Source of the DNA: Alphaproteobacteria bacterium
GTDB lineage: Bacteria; Pseudomonadota; Alphaproteobacteria; JAVJVX01
Length of the DNA stretch: 64,000 nucleotides
Reading direction: 5' to 3'
Assembly: GCA_040220875.1 (NCBI GenBank)
Contig: JAVJVX010000009.1
Location: 372,001-436,000 of the forward strand
Shown here: piece after piece, positions 44,045 to 52,840 of the stretch
Position numbering within the stretch: the stretch's first letter is position 1
Layout: each line of letters starts with the position of its first letter
Program-made: the position numbers and the translations under genes
The notes under the pieces: generated by a model
The model's input: only the letters and a program-made list of their open reading frames with translations
What the model was told of the DNA's origin: nothing
Database searches by the model: none

Positions 44045-44896
44045 ATGAGCCGGCTTCCCGAGTTGCCGCCCCTGCGCGACGTAATCCGTCGGTACGATCT
44101 GCGGGCGCTGAGGCAACTGGGACAGAATTTTCTCCTCGATCTTAACCTGACGCGCCGGATCGCGGCGGCGGCCGGTGATCTGACAGATCGCACGGTGATC
44201 GAAATCGGGCCGGGACCGGGCGGGCTTACCCGCGCGCTCCTCGAAACAGCGGTTCGGCAGGTCGTCGCCGTGGAGCGCGACCCGCGGTGCCTGACCGCCC
44301 TGGGCGAGCTCGAGACCGCGGCGGACGGGCGCCTTGTCCTGATCGCGGGCGACGCTCTCGGCTTCCCCGCGGCCAGCACGGGGACGGCGCCGCGCCAGAT
44401 CGTCGCCAACCTCCCCTACAATATCGCGACGCCTCTTCTGATCGGCTGGCTGGCCACGCCCGAGGCCTTCGAGCGCCTGACCCTGATGTTCCAGAAGGAA
44501 GTCGCCGACCGCCTGACCGCGAGCCCCGGCGGCCGGGCCTGGGGGCGGCTTGGCGTGATCGCCAACTGGCGCTGGCGGGCGGAGAAACTGTTCGATGTCT
44601 CGCCCAAGGCCTTCGTCCCCCCGCCCAAGGTGACCTCAAGCATCGTGTCGTTCGTGCCACGCCCGGCCGGGACTTATCCCGAAGCCGATCCCCGGCTGAT
44701 GGAGAAGATTGTTGCGGCCGCCTTCAATCAGCGGCGCAAGATGATCCGACGCAGCCTGACAACACTCGGCCCCGCCGCGACCGAACTGATCCGCGCGGCC
44801 GAGGCGGCCGGGATCGATCCCGAAACCCGCGCCGAGCGTCTCACCATCGAGGATTTCTGTCGTCTCGCGCGGCTGGCGACCACCCTGAGCCTTTGA
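44045..44896 (+). CDS. rsmA: 16S rRNA dimethyladenosine transferase (RsmA/KsgA)
   Basis: A 283-residue SAM-dependent methylase that dimethylates A1518 and A1519 in 16S rRNA. LGQNFLLDLNLTRRIAAAAG, the SAM motif VIEIGPGPGGLTRALL, catalytic NLPYNIATPLL and the C-terminal VPPPKVTSSIV are clear. It is last of the lpt-surA-pdxA-rsmA run and convergent with gmk at 4 bp. Confidence 0.97.
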   Translation: MSRLPELPPLRDVIRRYDLRALRQLGQNFLLDLNLTRRIAAAAGDLTDRTVIEIGPGPGGLTRALLETAVRQVVAVERDPRCLTALGELETAADGRLVLIAGDALGFPAASTGTAPRQIVANLPYNIATPLLIGWLATPEAFERLTLMFQKEVADRLTASPGGRAWGRLGVIANWRWRAEKLFDVSPKAFVPPPKVTSSIVSFVPRPAGTYPEADPRLMEKIVAAAFNQRRKMIRRSLTTLGPAATELIRAAEAAGIDPETRAERLTIEDFCRLARLATTLSL

Positions 44897-44899
44897 GCG

Positions 44900-45541
44900 C
44901 TACTGTCCCGCGATCAGGGATTTGACAAACTCGGCCAGACCCGGCTGGCGGCCGCGCTTGAGCATCTCGGCCCGCAAAATTGCCTGCACGTCGCGCAGAC
45001 AGGCATCGAGATCGTCATTGATGACGATGTAACCATATTCCGCCCAGTGGCTTAGCTCCTCCGGAGCCTTCGCCATGCGGCGGGCGACGACATCATCCGT
45101 GTCCTGGGCGCGCCCCTGCAGGCGGCGCTCCAGCTCGCGCGTCGAGGGCGGCAGGATGAAGATAGTCACCAGATCGGCGCTGGCCTTTGTGTCCAGAAGT
45201 TGCTGCGTGCCCTGCCAGTCGATATCAAAGATGACGATCCGCCCGTCATCGAGCGCCGACTGAATCGGGCTGCGCGGCGTGCCGTAATAGTGATCGAAGA
45301 CCTTGGCCCATTCGAGAAACTCGCCCTTGTCGCGCATTTCCTGGAAAGTCGGCCCGTCGACAAAAATATAATCCTTGCCGGCGACCTCACCCGGCCGGCG
45401 CGGCCGGGTCGTGACGGAGATCGACATGTCGATATTGTCGTGGCTTTCGAGGATGCGACGCGAAATGGTCGTCTTGCCGGCACCCGAGGGCGAGGAGAAA
45501 ACCAGCATGAAGCCACGGCGGCCGATGTGAGGTCGTGTCAT
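44900..45541 (-). CDS. gmk: Guanylate kinase
   Basis: A 213-residue GMP kinase. The P-loop is SSPSGAGKTT (Lys23), the GMP-binding region has VTTRPRRPGEVAGKDYIFVD and FLEWAKVFDHYYGTP, and the lid follows. The start at 45541 suits the fold; an upstream start would add 45 unsupported residues and overlap yicC. It is 5 bp after the yicC stop on the same strand. Confidence 0.97.
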   Translation of the reverse strand: MTRPHIGRRGFMLVFSSPSGAGKTTISRRILESHDNIDMSISVTTRPRRPGEVAGKDYIFVDGPTFQEMRDKGEFLEWAKVFDHYYGTPRSPIQSALDDGRIVIFDIDWQGTQQLLDTKASADLVTIFILPPSTRELERRLQGRAQDTDDVVARRMAKAPEELSHWAEYGYIVINDDLDACLRDVQAILRAEMLKRGRQPGLAEFVKSLIAGQ

Positions 45542-45546
45542 GGGCG

Positions 45547-46440
45547 TCACTCTATATTCTGGACCTGTTCGCGGAACTGCTCGATGAAGGCCTTGAGGGC
45601 GAGCCCCGCCTGGGTAAGTTTCAAGTCGGCCGATTTCGAGCAGATCGTGTTGGCCTCGCGGTTGAGCTCCTGGCACAGAAAATCGAGCCGGCGCCCGACC
45701 GCGCCGCCCGCGCCCAGGAGGTCCTCGAGCGAGGCGAGATGAGCCTTGAGCCGGTCAATCTCCTCGCGCACATCGGCCTTGGTCGCCTGAAGCGCGGCTT
45801 CCTGGGCGACGCGTTCTTCCGGAATGTCGGGGACGGTCTCCGCGAGTTCGGCCAGTTTCTGGAGCAGTCGGGTACTGATCAGTTCGGGCTGGCGGGCGGC
45901 GTGGAGTTCCACCTCCTCGGTGGTGGCCACGATACTGGCCACCAGCACCTGAAGCTTTTCGGCAATGCGCTTGCCTTCCTCCCGGCGCGCGGCGACCAGA
46001 TCGTCGAGCGCGGCCTGGAGCGACGCCCGTACCGGTGCCGCCATGTCGTCGAGGATCTCGCTCAGATCCGGGCTTTCGTCCAGTTGGTCCAGCACACCCC
46101 TGATCTGCAGGAGCCCGTCCAGGCGGGGCGGCGCGATGTCCTGTCCCCGCGCCCGGATCTCGTCGACGATCCCCATGAGGGTGCCGAAGGCCGTGTCGTT
46201 GAGCTTGAGGCGGATATTGCCATCCGGCCCCTGCCAGGTCAGCGCCAGGTTGAGTGCTCCGCGCGAGACCTTTCGGCCGAGTTCGGCGCGAAATTCAGGC
46301 TCGAGCGGATCGAACCCCGCCGGCAGGCGGAAGCGCGCCTCGAGCCCCCGTGCGTTGACCGCCCGTATCTCCCAGGCCCAGCTATACCCGTCCTGCGTTC
46401 CCTGCGCGCGGGCAAACCCGGTCATGCTTGCGATGGACAC
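45547..46440 (-). CDS. YicC/YloC family endoribonuclease
   Basis: A 297-residue YicC family protein: MSIASMTGFARAQG with the WEIRAVNARGLEARFRLP block at the start and the long helical C-terminal half ending LDFLCQELNREANTICSKSADLKLTQAGLALKAFIEQFREQVQNIE. E. coli YicC is an endoribonuclease acting on sRNA and mRNA. It is coupled to gmk, the standard arrangement. Confidence 0.93.
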   Translation of the reverse strand: MSIASMTGFARAQGTQDGYSWAWEIRAVNARGLEARFRLPAGFDPLEPEFRAELGRKVSRGALNLALTWQGPDGNIRLKLNDTAFGTLMGIVDEIRARGQDIAPPRLDGLLQIRGVLDQLDESPDLSEILDDMAAPVRASLQAALDDLVAARREEGKRIAEKLQVLVASIVATTEEVELHAARQPELISTRLLQKLAELAETVPDIPEERVAQEAALQATKADVREEIDRLKAHLASLEDLLGAGGAVGRRLDFLCQELNREANTICSKSADLKLTQAGLALKAFIEQFREQVQNIE

Positions 46441-46568
46441 CTTGGCGCCTCAATGTGAAAAACTGGATCAACCCCGACGGGGGGTTATATCCCGCAACCG
46501 GTGGAAGGCCAAGGGAAGCGCCGGCGCAATCTCCCCGGCCCCGGAAATGCCTTGGCGGAGGTCACACC

Positions 46569-47369
46569 ATGCCCGAAACCGCACTCCGTAATATCCTGAT
46601 CACCGGGGCCAGCAGCGGCATCGGCGCCGCGCTCGCCCGCGAATATGCTGCCCAAGGCGTGTTTCTTGCCCTGGCCGGGCGCGACCGGGACCGCCTGGCG
46701 GAAATTGGCGAGGCCTGCCGTGACCGGGGCGCGGAAGTAGAGCTGGCGGTGCTCGATGTCACCGAGGCCGGCCGCTTGCAGCGCTGGATCGATTCGATCG
46801 ATGCCGATCAGCCGCTCGACCTGGTCATAGCGAACGCCGGCATTTCGGCCGGCAGCGGCCAAAGCGGCATGGCGGAAACGGCCGATCAGGCCCGGCGGAT
46901 CTTCGACGTCAATCTGGCGGGGGTTCTGAACACGGTATTTCCGGTTCTGCCCCGAATGATCGGTCGTGGCCGCGGCCAGGTCGCGGTGATGAGCTCGCTC
47001 GCCGCCTTTCGCGGCATCGCCTCGGCACCGGCCTATTGCGCGAGCAAGGCGGCCATCCGGGTCTGGGGCGAAGGGCTGCGCGGCGCCCTCCGGCCGCATG
47101 GTGTCCGGGTCTCCGTCATCTGTCCCGGCTTCGTCGAAAGCCGGATGACCGCCGCCAACAGCTTTCCCATGCCGTTCCTGATGCCGGCGGAGCGCGCGGC
47201 CCGGCTTATCCGACGCCGGCTCGCGCGCAACAGGTCCCGGATTACCTTCCCCTGGCCCATGGCGGCACTTGTCTGGCTGATGGCCAGCCTGCCGGCCGGG
47301 CTTACCGATGTCCTCGTTCATCGGGGCGCACGCAAGCCACCCGCGATCGATATTCAGTCGGCCGACTGA
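46569..47369 (+). CDS. SDR-family oxidoreductase
   Basis: A 266-residue short-chain dehydrogenase. The NAD(P) motif is ILITGASSGIGAALAREY, then VIANAGIS, and the active site is Ser (VMSSLAAF) with YCASKAAIRVWGEGL (Tyr, Lys). The C-terminal region has FVESRMTAANSFPMPFLMPAE and a final hydrophobic stretch (ITFPWPMAALVWLMASLPAGL), as in membrane-associated SDRs. Substrate unknown. It overlaps the end of convergent mltG by 16 bp. Confidence 0.9.
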   Translation: MPETALRNILITGASSGIGAALAREYAAQGVFLALAGRDRDRLAEIGEACRDRGAEVELAVLDVTEAGRLQRWIDSIDADQPLDLVIANAGISAGSGQSGMAETADQARRIFDVNLAGVLNTVFPVLPRMIGRGRGQVAVMSSLAAFRGIASAPAYCASKAAIRVWGEGLRGALRPHGVRVSVICPGFVESRMTAANSFPMPFLMPAERAARLIRRRLARNRSRITFPWPMAALVWLMASLPAGLTDVLVHRGARKPPAIDIQSAD

Positions 47370-48343
47370 CGCTGCTCGCGCTGCCAGCGCCGCCAGGCAC
47401 GGACATTGCGGTTATGGCTCTCGAGGTCGCGCGCGAAGGCATGGCCACCCGTCCCGTCCGCCACGAAATACAGGGCGTCCGTATTGGCCGGGTCGAGCAC
47501 GGCCGCGATGGCCGCGCGTCCGGGGTTGGCGATGGGGCCGGGCGGGAGGCCCCGGCGGCGATAGGTGTTGTAGGGGCTCTCTGTCCCGAGATCAGTGCGC
47601 GTCAGGGGACGGTCGAGCACGCCGTTGCCGCCGCTTACGACATAGGCCACCGTAGGATCCGATTGCAACGGCAGGCCGGCCCGCAGCCGGTTTACGAAAA
47701 CCCCGGCGACCAGGGGGCGCTCGTGAGCGAGGCCCGTCTCCTTTTCCACGATCGACGCCAGGATCAGCGCTTCGGCCGGGGAGGCGAGCGGTACACCCTC
47801 GGCCCGCGACTCCCAAAGCTCCGCCAGCGTGGCCGTCATCGCCGCCTGCATCCTGCGGACGAGCTCCCGGCGGTCGTCTCCATGGGTGTAGTGGTAGGTT
47901 TCAGGCAGAAGGCTTCCCTCGGCCACGTCCTCGCCCGGATCTCCGATCAGGCCGGGCGCCTCGGCCAGGAGGGTGAGGACCTGGTTCACCGACAGGCCTT
48001 CGGGTACCGTCAACTGACGCAGCACGACGTCTCCGGCGACCAGCCGGGCCAGCGCATCGTACATGCTGGTGCCGGGCGGGAACGCGTATTCGCCCGCCTT
48101 GAGGGCCCCGCTGGCCCCGGCAAGCCGCGCATAGGCCTGGAAGAGCGCCGGCTGGCGGATTACGCCATGGGTCCCAAGCAACGACGCCGTGGCGCGCAGG
48201 GTGGCCCCTTTAGGAACGATCAGGGTGATTTCTTCCCGTGCCGGCCCGTCGCGGTAAACCAGCGCCAGCGCGGCGCCCAGGCAACCGGCGGCAACCGCCA
48301 GCACGGCCGCCGCGATGACCAGTCCGGGAAGATAACGCCGCAT
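47354..48343 (-). CDS. mltG: Endolytic murein transglycosylase MltG
   Basis: A 329-residue YceG-family lytic transglycosylase that cuts nascent glycan strands. An N-terminal TM anchor (LPGLVIAAAVLAVAAGCLGAALAL) is followed by a LysM-like part (VPKGATLRATASLLGTHGVI) and the catalytic domain with ALILASIVEKETGLAHERPLVAGVFVNRL (catalytic Glu), LPLQSDPTVAYV and SPYNTYRRRGLPPGPIANPG. It follows fabF by 24 bp. The 3' end overlaps the SDR gene. Confidence 0.96.
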   Translation of the reverse strand: MRRYLPGLVIAAAVLAVAAGCLGAALALVYRDGPAREEITLIVPKGATLRATASLLGTHGVIRQPALFQAYARLAGASGALKAGEYAFPPGTSMYDALARLVAGDVVLRQLTVPEGLSVNQVLTLLAEAPGLIGDPGEDVAEGSLLPETYHYTHGDDRRELVRRMQAAMTATLAELWESRAEGVPLASPAEALILASIVEKETGLAHERPLVAGVFVNRLRAGLPLQSDPTVAYVVSGGNGVLDRPLTRTDLGTESPYNTYRRRGLPPGPIANPGRAAIAAVLDPANTDALYFVADGTGGHAFARDLESHNRNVRAWRRWQREQRQSAD

Positions 48344-48367
48344 TGCAGCCGCCCCCTGGCGAGACGC

Positions 48368-49633
48368 CTACGGGGCGGCCTGAAAGATGACGGTCGCGTT
48401 GGTGCCGCCGAATCCGAAGGAGTTGGAAAGCGCACGACGGACCGGTCGCTCGCGGGCTTCCCGTGGGACCAGATCAATCCCGTCGCTGCCCTCGCAGGGA
48501 TTCTCCAGATTGATCGTAGGCGGCACCGTCTGAGTGGTAATGGCCATAATCGAAAAGATCGATTCGACCGCGCCCGCCGCACCGAGCATATGGCCAATGG
48601 CCGATTTGGTGGACGACATCGAGATATCTTTCGCGCTGTCGCCGAACAGCCGGCGGACGGCCCCGAGCTCGATCTCGTCACCCAGCGGTGTCGATGTGCC
48701 GTGCGCGTTGACATAATCGATATCGGCCGGCGACAGGTTGGCGCTTCTGAGCGCGTTGCGCATGGAGCGGTAGCCGCCATTGCCGTCCTCGGCTGGCGCC
48801 GTGATGTGATAGGCGTCGCCCGACATGCCGTAGCCTACGATCTCCGCATAAATTTGGGCGCCGCGCGCCTTGGCGTGCTCCAACTCCTCGAGGACGACGA
48901 CGCCCGCCCCCTCGCCCATGACGAACCCGTCCCGGTCCCGGTCCCACGGGCGCGATGCTCTTTCCGGTGTATCGTTGAACCCGGTCGACAGCGCCCGCGC
49001 GGCCGCGAACCCGGCGATGCCGATCCGGCAGATCGCCGCTTCGGTCCCCCCGGCCACCATGACGTCGGCGTCACCGAACTGGATAAGGCGTGAGGCATCG
49101 CCGATCGCGTGCGCACCCGTGGAGCACGCCGTGACGACAGAGTGGTTGGGTCCCTTGAAGCCGTATTTTATCGAGACAAAGCCGGAGGCAAGATTGATCA
49201 GGCAGGAAGGAATGAAGAAGGGCGACATGCGCTTGGGCCCTTTTTCGTAAAGGGTCACGAAGCCGTCGTAGAGACCCGGCAGGCCGCCGATGCCCGACCC
49301 GATCATCACGCCGGTGCGTTCGCGATCATCCTCGCCTTCGGGCGTCCAGCCCGAATCTTCCACCGCCTGTTGCGCTGCCGCCATGGCGTAGAGGATGAAC
49401 TGGTCCATCTTGCGCCGGTCCTTCGGGCCGACCCAGTCATCCGCATTGAAAAGCCCCTCCGCCGTGTCGCCCGTGGGCACCTGACCCGCAATCTTCGAGG
49501 GCAGATCGGAGACATCAAAGGACTGGATTGCGCGGATTCCGGAACGGCCCGCGGTCAGCCGCTCCCAGGTCGGTTTGATACCGACTCCGAGCGGGCTCAC
49601 GATACCCATTCCGGTGACGACGACGCGTTTCAT
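48368..49633 (-). CDS. fabF: Beta-ketoacyl-ACP synthase II
   Basis: A 421-residue condensing enzyme that extends fatty acids using malonyl-ACP. The nucleophile Cys170 lies in SVVTACSTGAHAIGDA, and the two histidines lie in VNAHGTSTPLGDEIE and SAIGHMLGAAGAVE. Length and fold are complete. It is next to acpP in the fabD-fabG-acpP-fabF-mltG series. Confidence 0.98.
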   Translation of the reverse strand: MKRVVVTGMGIVSPLGVGIKPTWERLTAGRSGIRAIQSFDVSDLPSKIAGQVPTGDTAEGLFNADDWVGPKDRRKMDQFILYAMAAAQQAVEDSGWTPEGEDDRERTGVMIGSGIGGLPGLYDGFVTLYEKGPKRMSPFFIPSCLINLASGFVSIKYGFKGPNHSVVTACSTGAHAIGDASRLIQFGDADVMVAGGTEAAICRIGIAGFAAARALSTGFNDTPERASRPWDRDRDGFVMGEGAGVVVLEELEHAKARGAQIYAEIVGYGMSGDAYHITAPAEDGNGGYRSMRNALRSANLSPADIDYVNAHGTSTPLGDEIELGAVRRLFGDSAKDISMSSTKSAIGHMLGAAGAVESIFSIMAITTQTVPPTINLENPCEGSDGIDLVPREARERPVRRALSNSFGFGGTNATVIFQAAP

Positions 49634-49706
49634 GGTTCCAGCGATCGTCTGCTAACTCTACAGGATGAGACCGTACCCCGAGGCAAGCCTGCGCCGGGGC
49701 GACCGG

Positions 49707-49940
49707 TCAGGACTTCTGCTCGATGTAATCGACCGCGTCCTTGACAGTGACGATTTTTTCAGCCGCGTCGTCGGGGATTTCGCACCCGAACTCTTCCTCG
49801 AAGGCCATGACCAGTTCGACGGTGTCGAGGCTGTCCGCCCCGAGGTCGTCGATGAAGCTGGCATTCGGGGCGACCTTGGCTTCATCGACTCCAAGGTGGT
49901 CCACAACGATCTTTTTTACTCGCTCGGCGACGTCGCTCAT
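49707..49940 (-). CDS. acpP: Acyl carrier protein
   Basis: A 77-residue ACP. The phosphopantetheine serine is Ser37 in [19 protein letters not shown]. The N-terminal [18 protein letters not shown] and the acidic composition are standard. It lies 73 bp upstream of fabF. The 173-bp gap to fabG suggests an additional promoter. Confidence 0.98.
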   Translation of the reverse strand: MSDVAERVKKIVVDHLGVDEAKVAPNASFIDDLGADSLDTVELVMAFEEEFGCEIPDDAAEKIVTVKDAVDYIEQKS

Positions 49941-50113
49941 CTTTTTGAAAACCCGCTTATTTCAGGATGATTGAGTAGGGAATTGGATATAACGAGTTGT
50001 TGTTTATGCGCCATTTCGGGCCGGCGCAGCAAGTCAGTGTTTTCGGTACGTAACACACTTTATCACCGTTGACCAGCATGGCCCGAAGTCTCGCGATGCG
50101 CCGGATTCGGTCC
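49941..50113. other. fabG-acpP intergenic region, likely acpP promoter
   Basis: A 173-bp AT-richer gap. On the minus strand TTGCTG and CATAAA are about 18 bp apart in the middle of the gap, a weak promoter candidate for acpP. No hairpin terminator after fabG is evident. A strong Shine-Dalgarno for acpP is also not visible (AAAAAG only). Confidence 0.35.
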
Positions 50114-50851
50114 TTAAATCATGGCCATACCGCCATTGACGTGAAGTGTCTGGCCGGTCACGTAGGCGGCCTCCCGCGAGGCCAGAAACGTCACGCAGGC
50201 CGCCACGTCCTCTGGCGTGCCAAGCGACGCCGAGGGAATCGCCGCCACGAGTTTCGCTTTCTGCTCGTCACCCAGGGCGTCGGTCATCGCGGTCTCTATA
50301 AAGCCCGGCGCCACGCAATTGACCGTAATACCGCGGCTGGCCACCTCCTGGGCGAGCGATTTCGACATGCCGACAAGCCCCGCCTTGCTCGCCGCGTAAT
50401 TCGCCTGCCCGGGATTCCCGGTGGTGCCGACGATGGAGGTGATCGAGATAATCCGTCCCCACCGATTTTTCATCATGCCGCGCAAGGACGCCCGGCACAG
50501 CTGGAACGACGCGGTCAGGTTGACATCGATCACTTCCTGCCATTCGGCATCCTTCATGCGCAGCGCCAGATTATCGCGCGTCAACCCCGCATTGTTCACG
50601 AGTATATCGGGTCCGTCGGCCAGCTTCCTCGCTTCCTCGACCAGGGCCGCCGGCGCGCCAGGTTCGCCAAGATCGGCCACCGCCACATAAGCGCCCTCTC
50701 CCAGTTCGGCGGCCAGGGTATCGAGCGCCTCTTGCCGGCGGCCCGCCAGGACCACCCGCGCGCCCTGCCCATGCAAGGCGCGCGCGATCGCGGCCCCGAT
50801 TCCACCCGATGCGCCGGTCACCAGCGCCGTACTTCCCTCAAGCCCGAACAT
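50114..50851 (-). CDS. fabG: 3-oxoacyl-ACP reductase
   Basis: A 245-residue NADPH-dependent SDR for the first reduction in fatty-acid elongation. [19 protein letters not shown], the [14 protein letters not shown] block typical of FabG, the active Ser ([15 protein letters not shown]), [18 protein letters not shown] (Tyr, Lys) and [14 protein letters not shown] at the end are present. It starts 12 bp after fabD. Confidence 0.97.
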   Translation of the reverse strand: MFGLEGSTALVTGASGGIGAAIARALHGQGARVVLAGRRQEALDTLAAELGEGAYVAVADLGEPGAPAALVEEARKLADGPDILVNNAGLTRDNLALRMKDAEWQEVIDVNLTASFQLCRASLRGMMKNRWGRIISITSIVGTTGNPGQANYAASKAGLVGMSKSLAQEVASRGITVNCVAPGFIETAMTDALGDEQKAKLVAAIPSASLGTPEDVAACVTFLASREAAYVTGQTLHVNGGMAMI

Positions 50852-50863
50852 GATGACTTCCCT

Positions 50864-51811
50864 TCAAAGCGTCGCCAGGAATGCGTCGAGGTCCTCGGGC
50901 GTGGCCACGGTCCGGGCCCCGAGCGACCGATCGATCCGGCGCGCCAGCCCCGCCAGCACCTTGCCGGCGCCGACTTCGACCAATTCCCCGACCCCTTCGG
51001 CCACCAGCCACGCCACACTTTCGCGCCAGCGCACGGTACCGGTAACCTGGCGGACCAGCAATTCGCGGATCTCGACCGGATCCGTCACAGGCGCGGCAGT
51101 GACGTTGGCGACGAGGGGCACCACCGGCGCCCGGACCGTGACCTCGGCCAGGGCTTCTCGCATCTCCTCGGCCGCGGGCGCCATCAGGGCACAATGGAAA
51201 GGAGCGCTGACCGGCAGAAGCACCGCCCGCTTGGCCCCTTTTTCCCCGGCGATATCGATGGCCGCCTGCACGGCAGCGCTGGCGCCACTGATCACCACCT
51301 GACCCGGCGCGTTGTCGTTGGCCGCCTGACAGACGCCGCCCGTTCGTGCCGCCGCCGCCGCGGCAATTTCCTGGGCAGCGGCGAAATCGAGCCCCATCAG
51401 GGCGGCCATCGCCCCCTCGCCCACCGGCACCGCACGCTGCATCGCCTCGCCCCGCCGGCGCAGAAGCCGCGCCGTGTCGGAGACGCTCAGGGCGCCCGCG
51501 GCGGCGAGGGCCGAATACTCGCCCAGGGAATGCCCTGCCACGAAGCTGGCCAACTGGTCGAGGGTCCGGCCGGTCCGGTCCTCGATCACGCGGAAAACGG
51601 CGAGACTCACCGCCATCAGAGCGGGCTGGGCATTGCGGGTCAGGGTCAGTTGATCCTCGGGTCCGGCCGCGATGATCCGACTGAGGGCCTCGCCGAGCGC
51701 CTCGTCGACCTCGTCGAAAACCGCCTTGGCTGCCGGATAGGCCCGGGCCAGATCGGCACCCATGCCGATTGCCTGCGACCCCTGGCCCGGAAACACCAGT
51801 GCTCTCGTCAT
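50864..51811 (-). CDS. fabD: Malonyl-CoA:ACP transacylase
   Basis: A 315-residue transacylase. It opens with [17 protein letters not shown]; the nucleophile is Ser95 in [15 protein letters not shown]; the Arg lies in RRRGEAMQ, and the active His is in the [12 protein letters not shown] block. It is first of the fab cluster and divergent from rpsF across 303 bp. Confidence 0.97.
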   Translation of the reverse strand: MTRALVFPGQGSQAIGMGADLARAYPAAKAVFDEVDEALGEALSRIIAAGPEDQLTLTRNAQPALMAVSLAVFRVIEDRTGRTLDQLASFVAGHSLGEYSALAAAGALSVSDTARLLRRRGEAMQRAVPVGEGAMAALMGLDFAAAQEIAAAAAARTGGVCQAANDNAPGQVVISGASAAVQAAIDIAGEKGAKRAVLLPVSAPFHCALMAPAAEEMREALAEVTVRAPVVPLVANVTAAPVTDPVEIRELLVRQVTGTVRWRESVAWLVAEGVGELVEVGAGKVLAGLARRIDRSLGARTVATPEDLDAFLATL

Positions 51812-52114
51812 CTCATGCGCCCCCTACCCTGTCCCTCGACCGGTTTGACCGCGCCCGGTCTTACCCGCTGTCCGCGCCAAGTCAAGCGGCATGGCCGAGA
51901 TCGCCGTGAAGGTGATCGTCGGAACCGCCGGCCCGGCCCGGGCCGGAAGAGAATCGGCGCTGTTTCACCGGTTGCCGGGCCGGGGCTTTTGTGTATAGTC
52001 CCGGCTCCGCTCCTTTCCGGGTCTTCGGGCTCGGATAGGCCCGGGCGGCTGACCGGCACGGCTCCCATGCCTGCCGCAGCGCCGGGCCACGGAACAGCCA
52101 AAGGGAGTTACAAA
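51812..52114. other. fabD-rpsF divergent intergenic region
   Basis: A 303-bp gap with no gene. Rightward, TTGCCG (51972-51977) and TATAGT (51994-51999) at 16 bp form a good promoter for rpsF, leaving a GC-rich leader of about 108 nt that can fold into several stems. Leftward, TTGACT (51885-51880) with a weak TAAGAC (51863-51858) at 16 bp could serve fabD. In many bacteria the rpsF leader binds the S6:S18 pair. The leader here is a candidate for that, but I could not confirm the conserved motif. Confidence 0.45.
51972..51999 (+). promoter_or_regulatory. Sigma-70 promoter of the rpsF operon
   Basis: TTGCCG and TATAGT are spaced by 16 bp, upstream of rpsF-rpsR-DUF2232-rplI. The predicted transcript start is near 52006. 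Confidence 0.55.
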
Positions 52115-52576
52115 TTGGCATATTACGAAACCGTGCTCATCGCGCGGCAGGACGTCTCGTCCTCGGCCGTCGATGCCCTCGTGGACCGGTTCACGGCGGT
52201 CCTCGAAGAAGGCGAGGGAAAAGTCAAGAAGTGCGAGAACTGGGGTCTCCGAAACCTCGCCTACCGGATCAAGAAAAACCGGAAGGGCCACTACGTGCTG
52301 CTCAACATCGATGCGCCGGCCCCCGCCGTCCATGAGATGGAACGGCAGATGCGGCTCGACGAAGACGTGCTCCGCTACCTCACCGTACGCGTCGACGAGC
52401 TGGAGGACGGCCCGTCTCCGATGCTGCGCGCCAAGGAACGGCGCGAGGAGCGCGATCGGGGTGACCGGGATCGCGGGGACCGTGACCGGGATCGCGGGGA
52501 TCGTGACCGGGATCGCGGGGATCGCGGTGGACGCCGGGATCGCGGCGAGCGCAGCGACAGGCAGGGAGAGTCCTGA
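52115..52576 (+). CDS. rpsF: 30S ribosomal protein S6 with an Arg/Asp-repeat tail
   Basis: A 153-residue S6: [24 protein letters not shown], then [26 protein letters not shown] and [22 protein letters not shown]. The only start that fits is TTG at 52115, with AAGGGAG 7 nt upstream. The last about 45 residues are repeats of DRDRGDR, unlike the core S6 length of about 95-110, and are encoded by a 21-bp tandem repeat. The tail alternates Asp and Arg and is probably disordered. The stop overlaps the rpsR ATG. Confidence 0.96.
   Translation: MAYYETVLIARQDVSSSAVDALVDRFTAVLEEGEGKVKKCENWGLRNLAYRIKKNRKGHYVLLNIDAPAPAVHEMERQMRLDEDVLRYLTVRVDELEDGPSPMLRAKERREERDRGDRDRGDRDRDRGDRDRDRGDRGGRRDRGERSDRQGES
52463..52525 (+). 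repeat. 21-bp tandem repeat inside rpsF
   Basis: Three adjacent 21-bp units (52463-52483, 52484-52504, 52505-52525) beginning GACCGGGATCGCGGGGA differ at only one or two positions. Each encodes seven residues, DRDRGDR-type. Degenerate copies flank them. In-frame gain or loss of units would only change the tail length. Confidence 0.85.
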
Positions 52577-52827
52577 TGGCACAAGGCGGTAACCCCAGCG
52601 GCGGACGGCGACCGTTTTTCCGGCGCCGCAAGAGCTGCCCATTCTCGGGCCCGAGCGCGCCGAAGATCGATTACAAGGATACGAAGTTGCTTAGCCGCTA
52701 CGTCTCGGAACGGGGCAAGATCGTGCCCAGCCGAATCTCGGCGGTTTCGGTCAAGAAGCAGCGCGAACTGGCGCGGGCCATCAAGCGGGCGCGCTTTCTG
52801 GCACTGATGCCGTACATGGTGAACTGA
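52576..52827 (+). CDS. rpsR: 30S ribosomal protein S18
   Basis: An 83-residue S18: [25 protein letters not shown], then [43 protein letters not shown]. It binds S6 on the platform of the small subunit. The ATG overlaps the rpsF stop by one base (TGATG). Confidence 0.98.
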   Translation: MAQGGNPSGGRRPFFRRRKSCPFSGPSAPKIDYKDTKLLSRYVSERGKIVPSRISAVSVKKQRELARAIKRARFLALMPYMVN

Positions 52828-52840
52828 CCGGGCGGCGGCG

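Noticed and set aside
47036-49093. A 685-residue plus-strand frame opposite mltG and fabF
   Set aside because: It is the mirror of two clear genes in high-GC DNA; composition is Arg/Gly-rich and no domain is seen.
50069-52576. An 835-residue frame that ends in rpsF
   Set aside because: The upstream part is antisense to fabG and fabD; only the S6 part from the TTG at 52115 is real.
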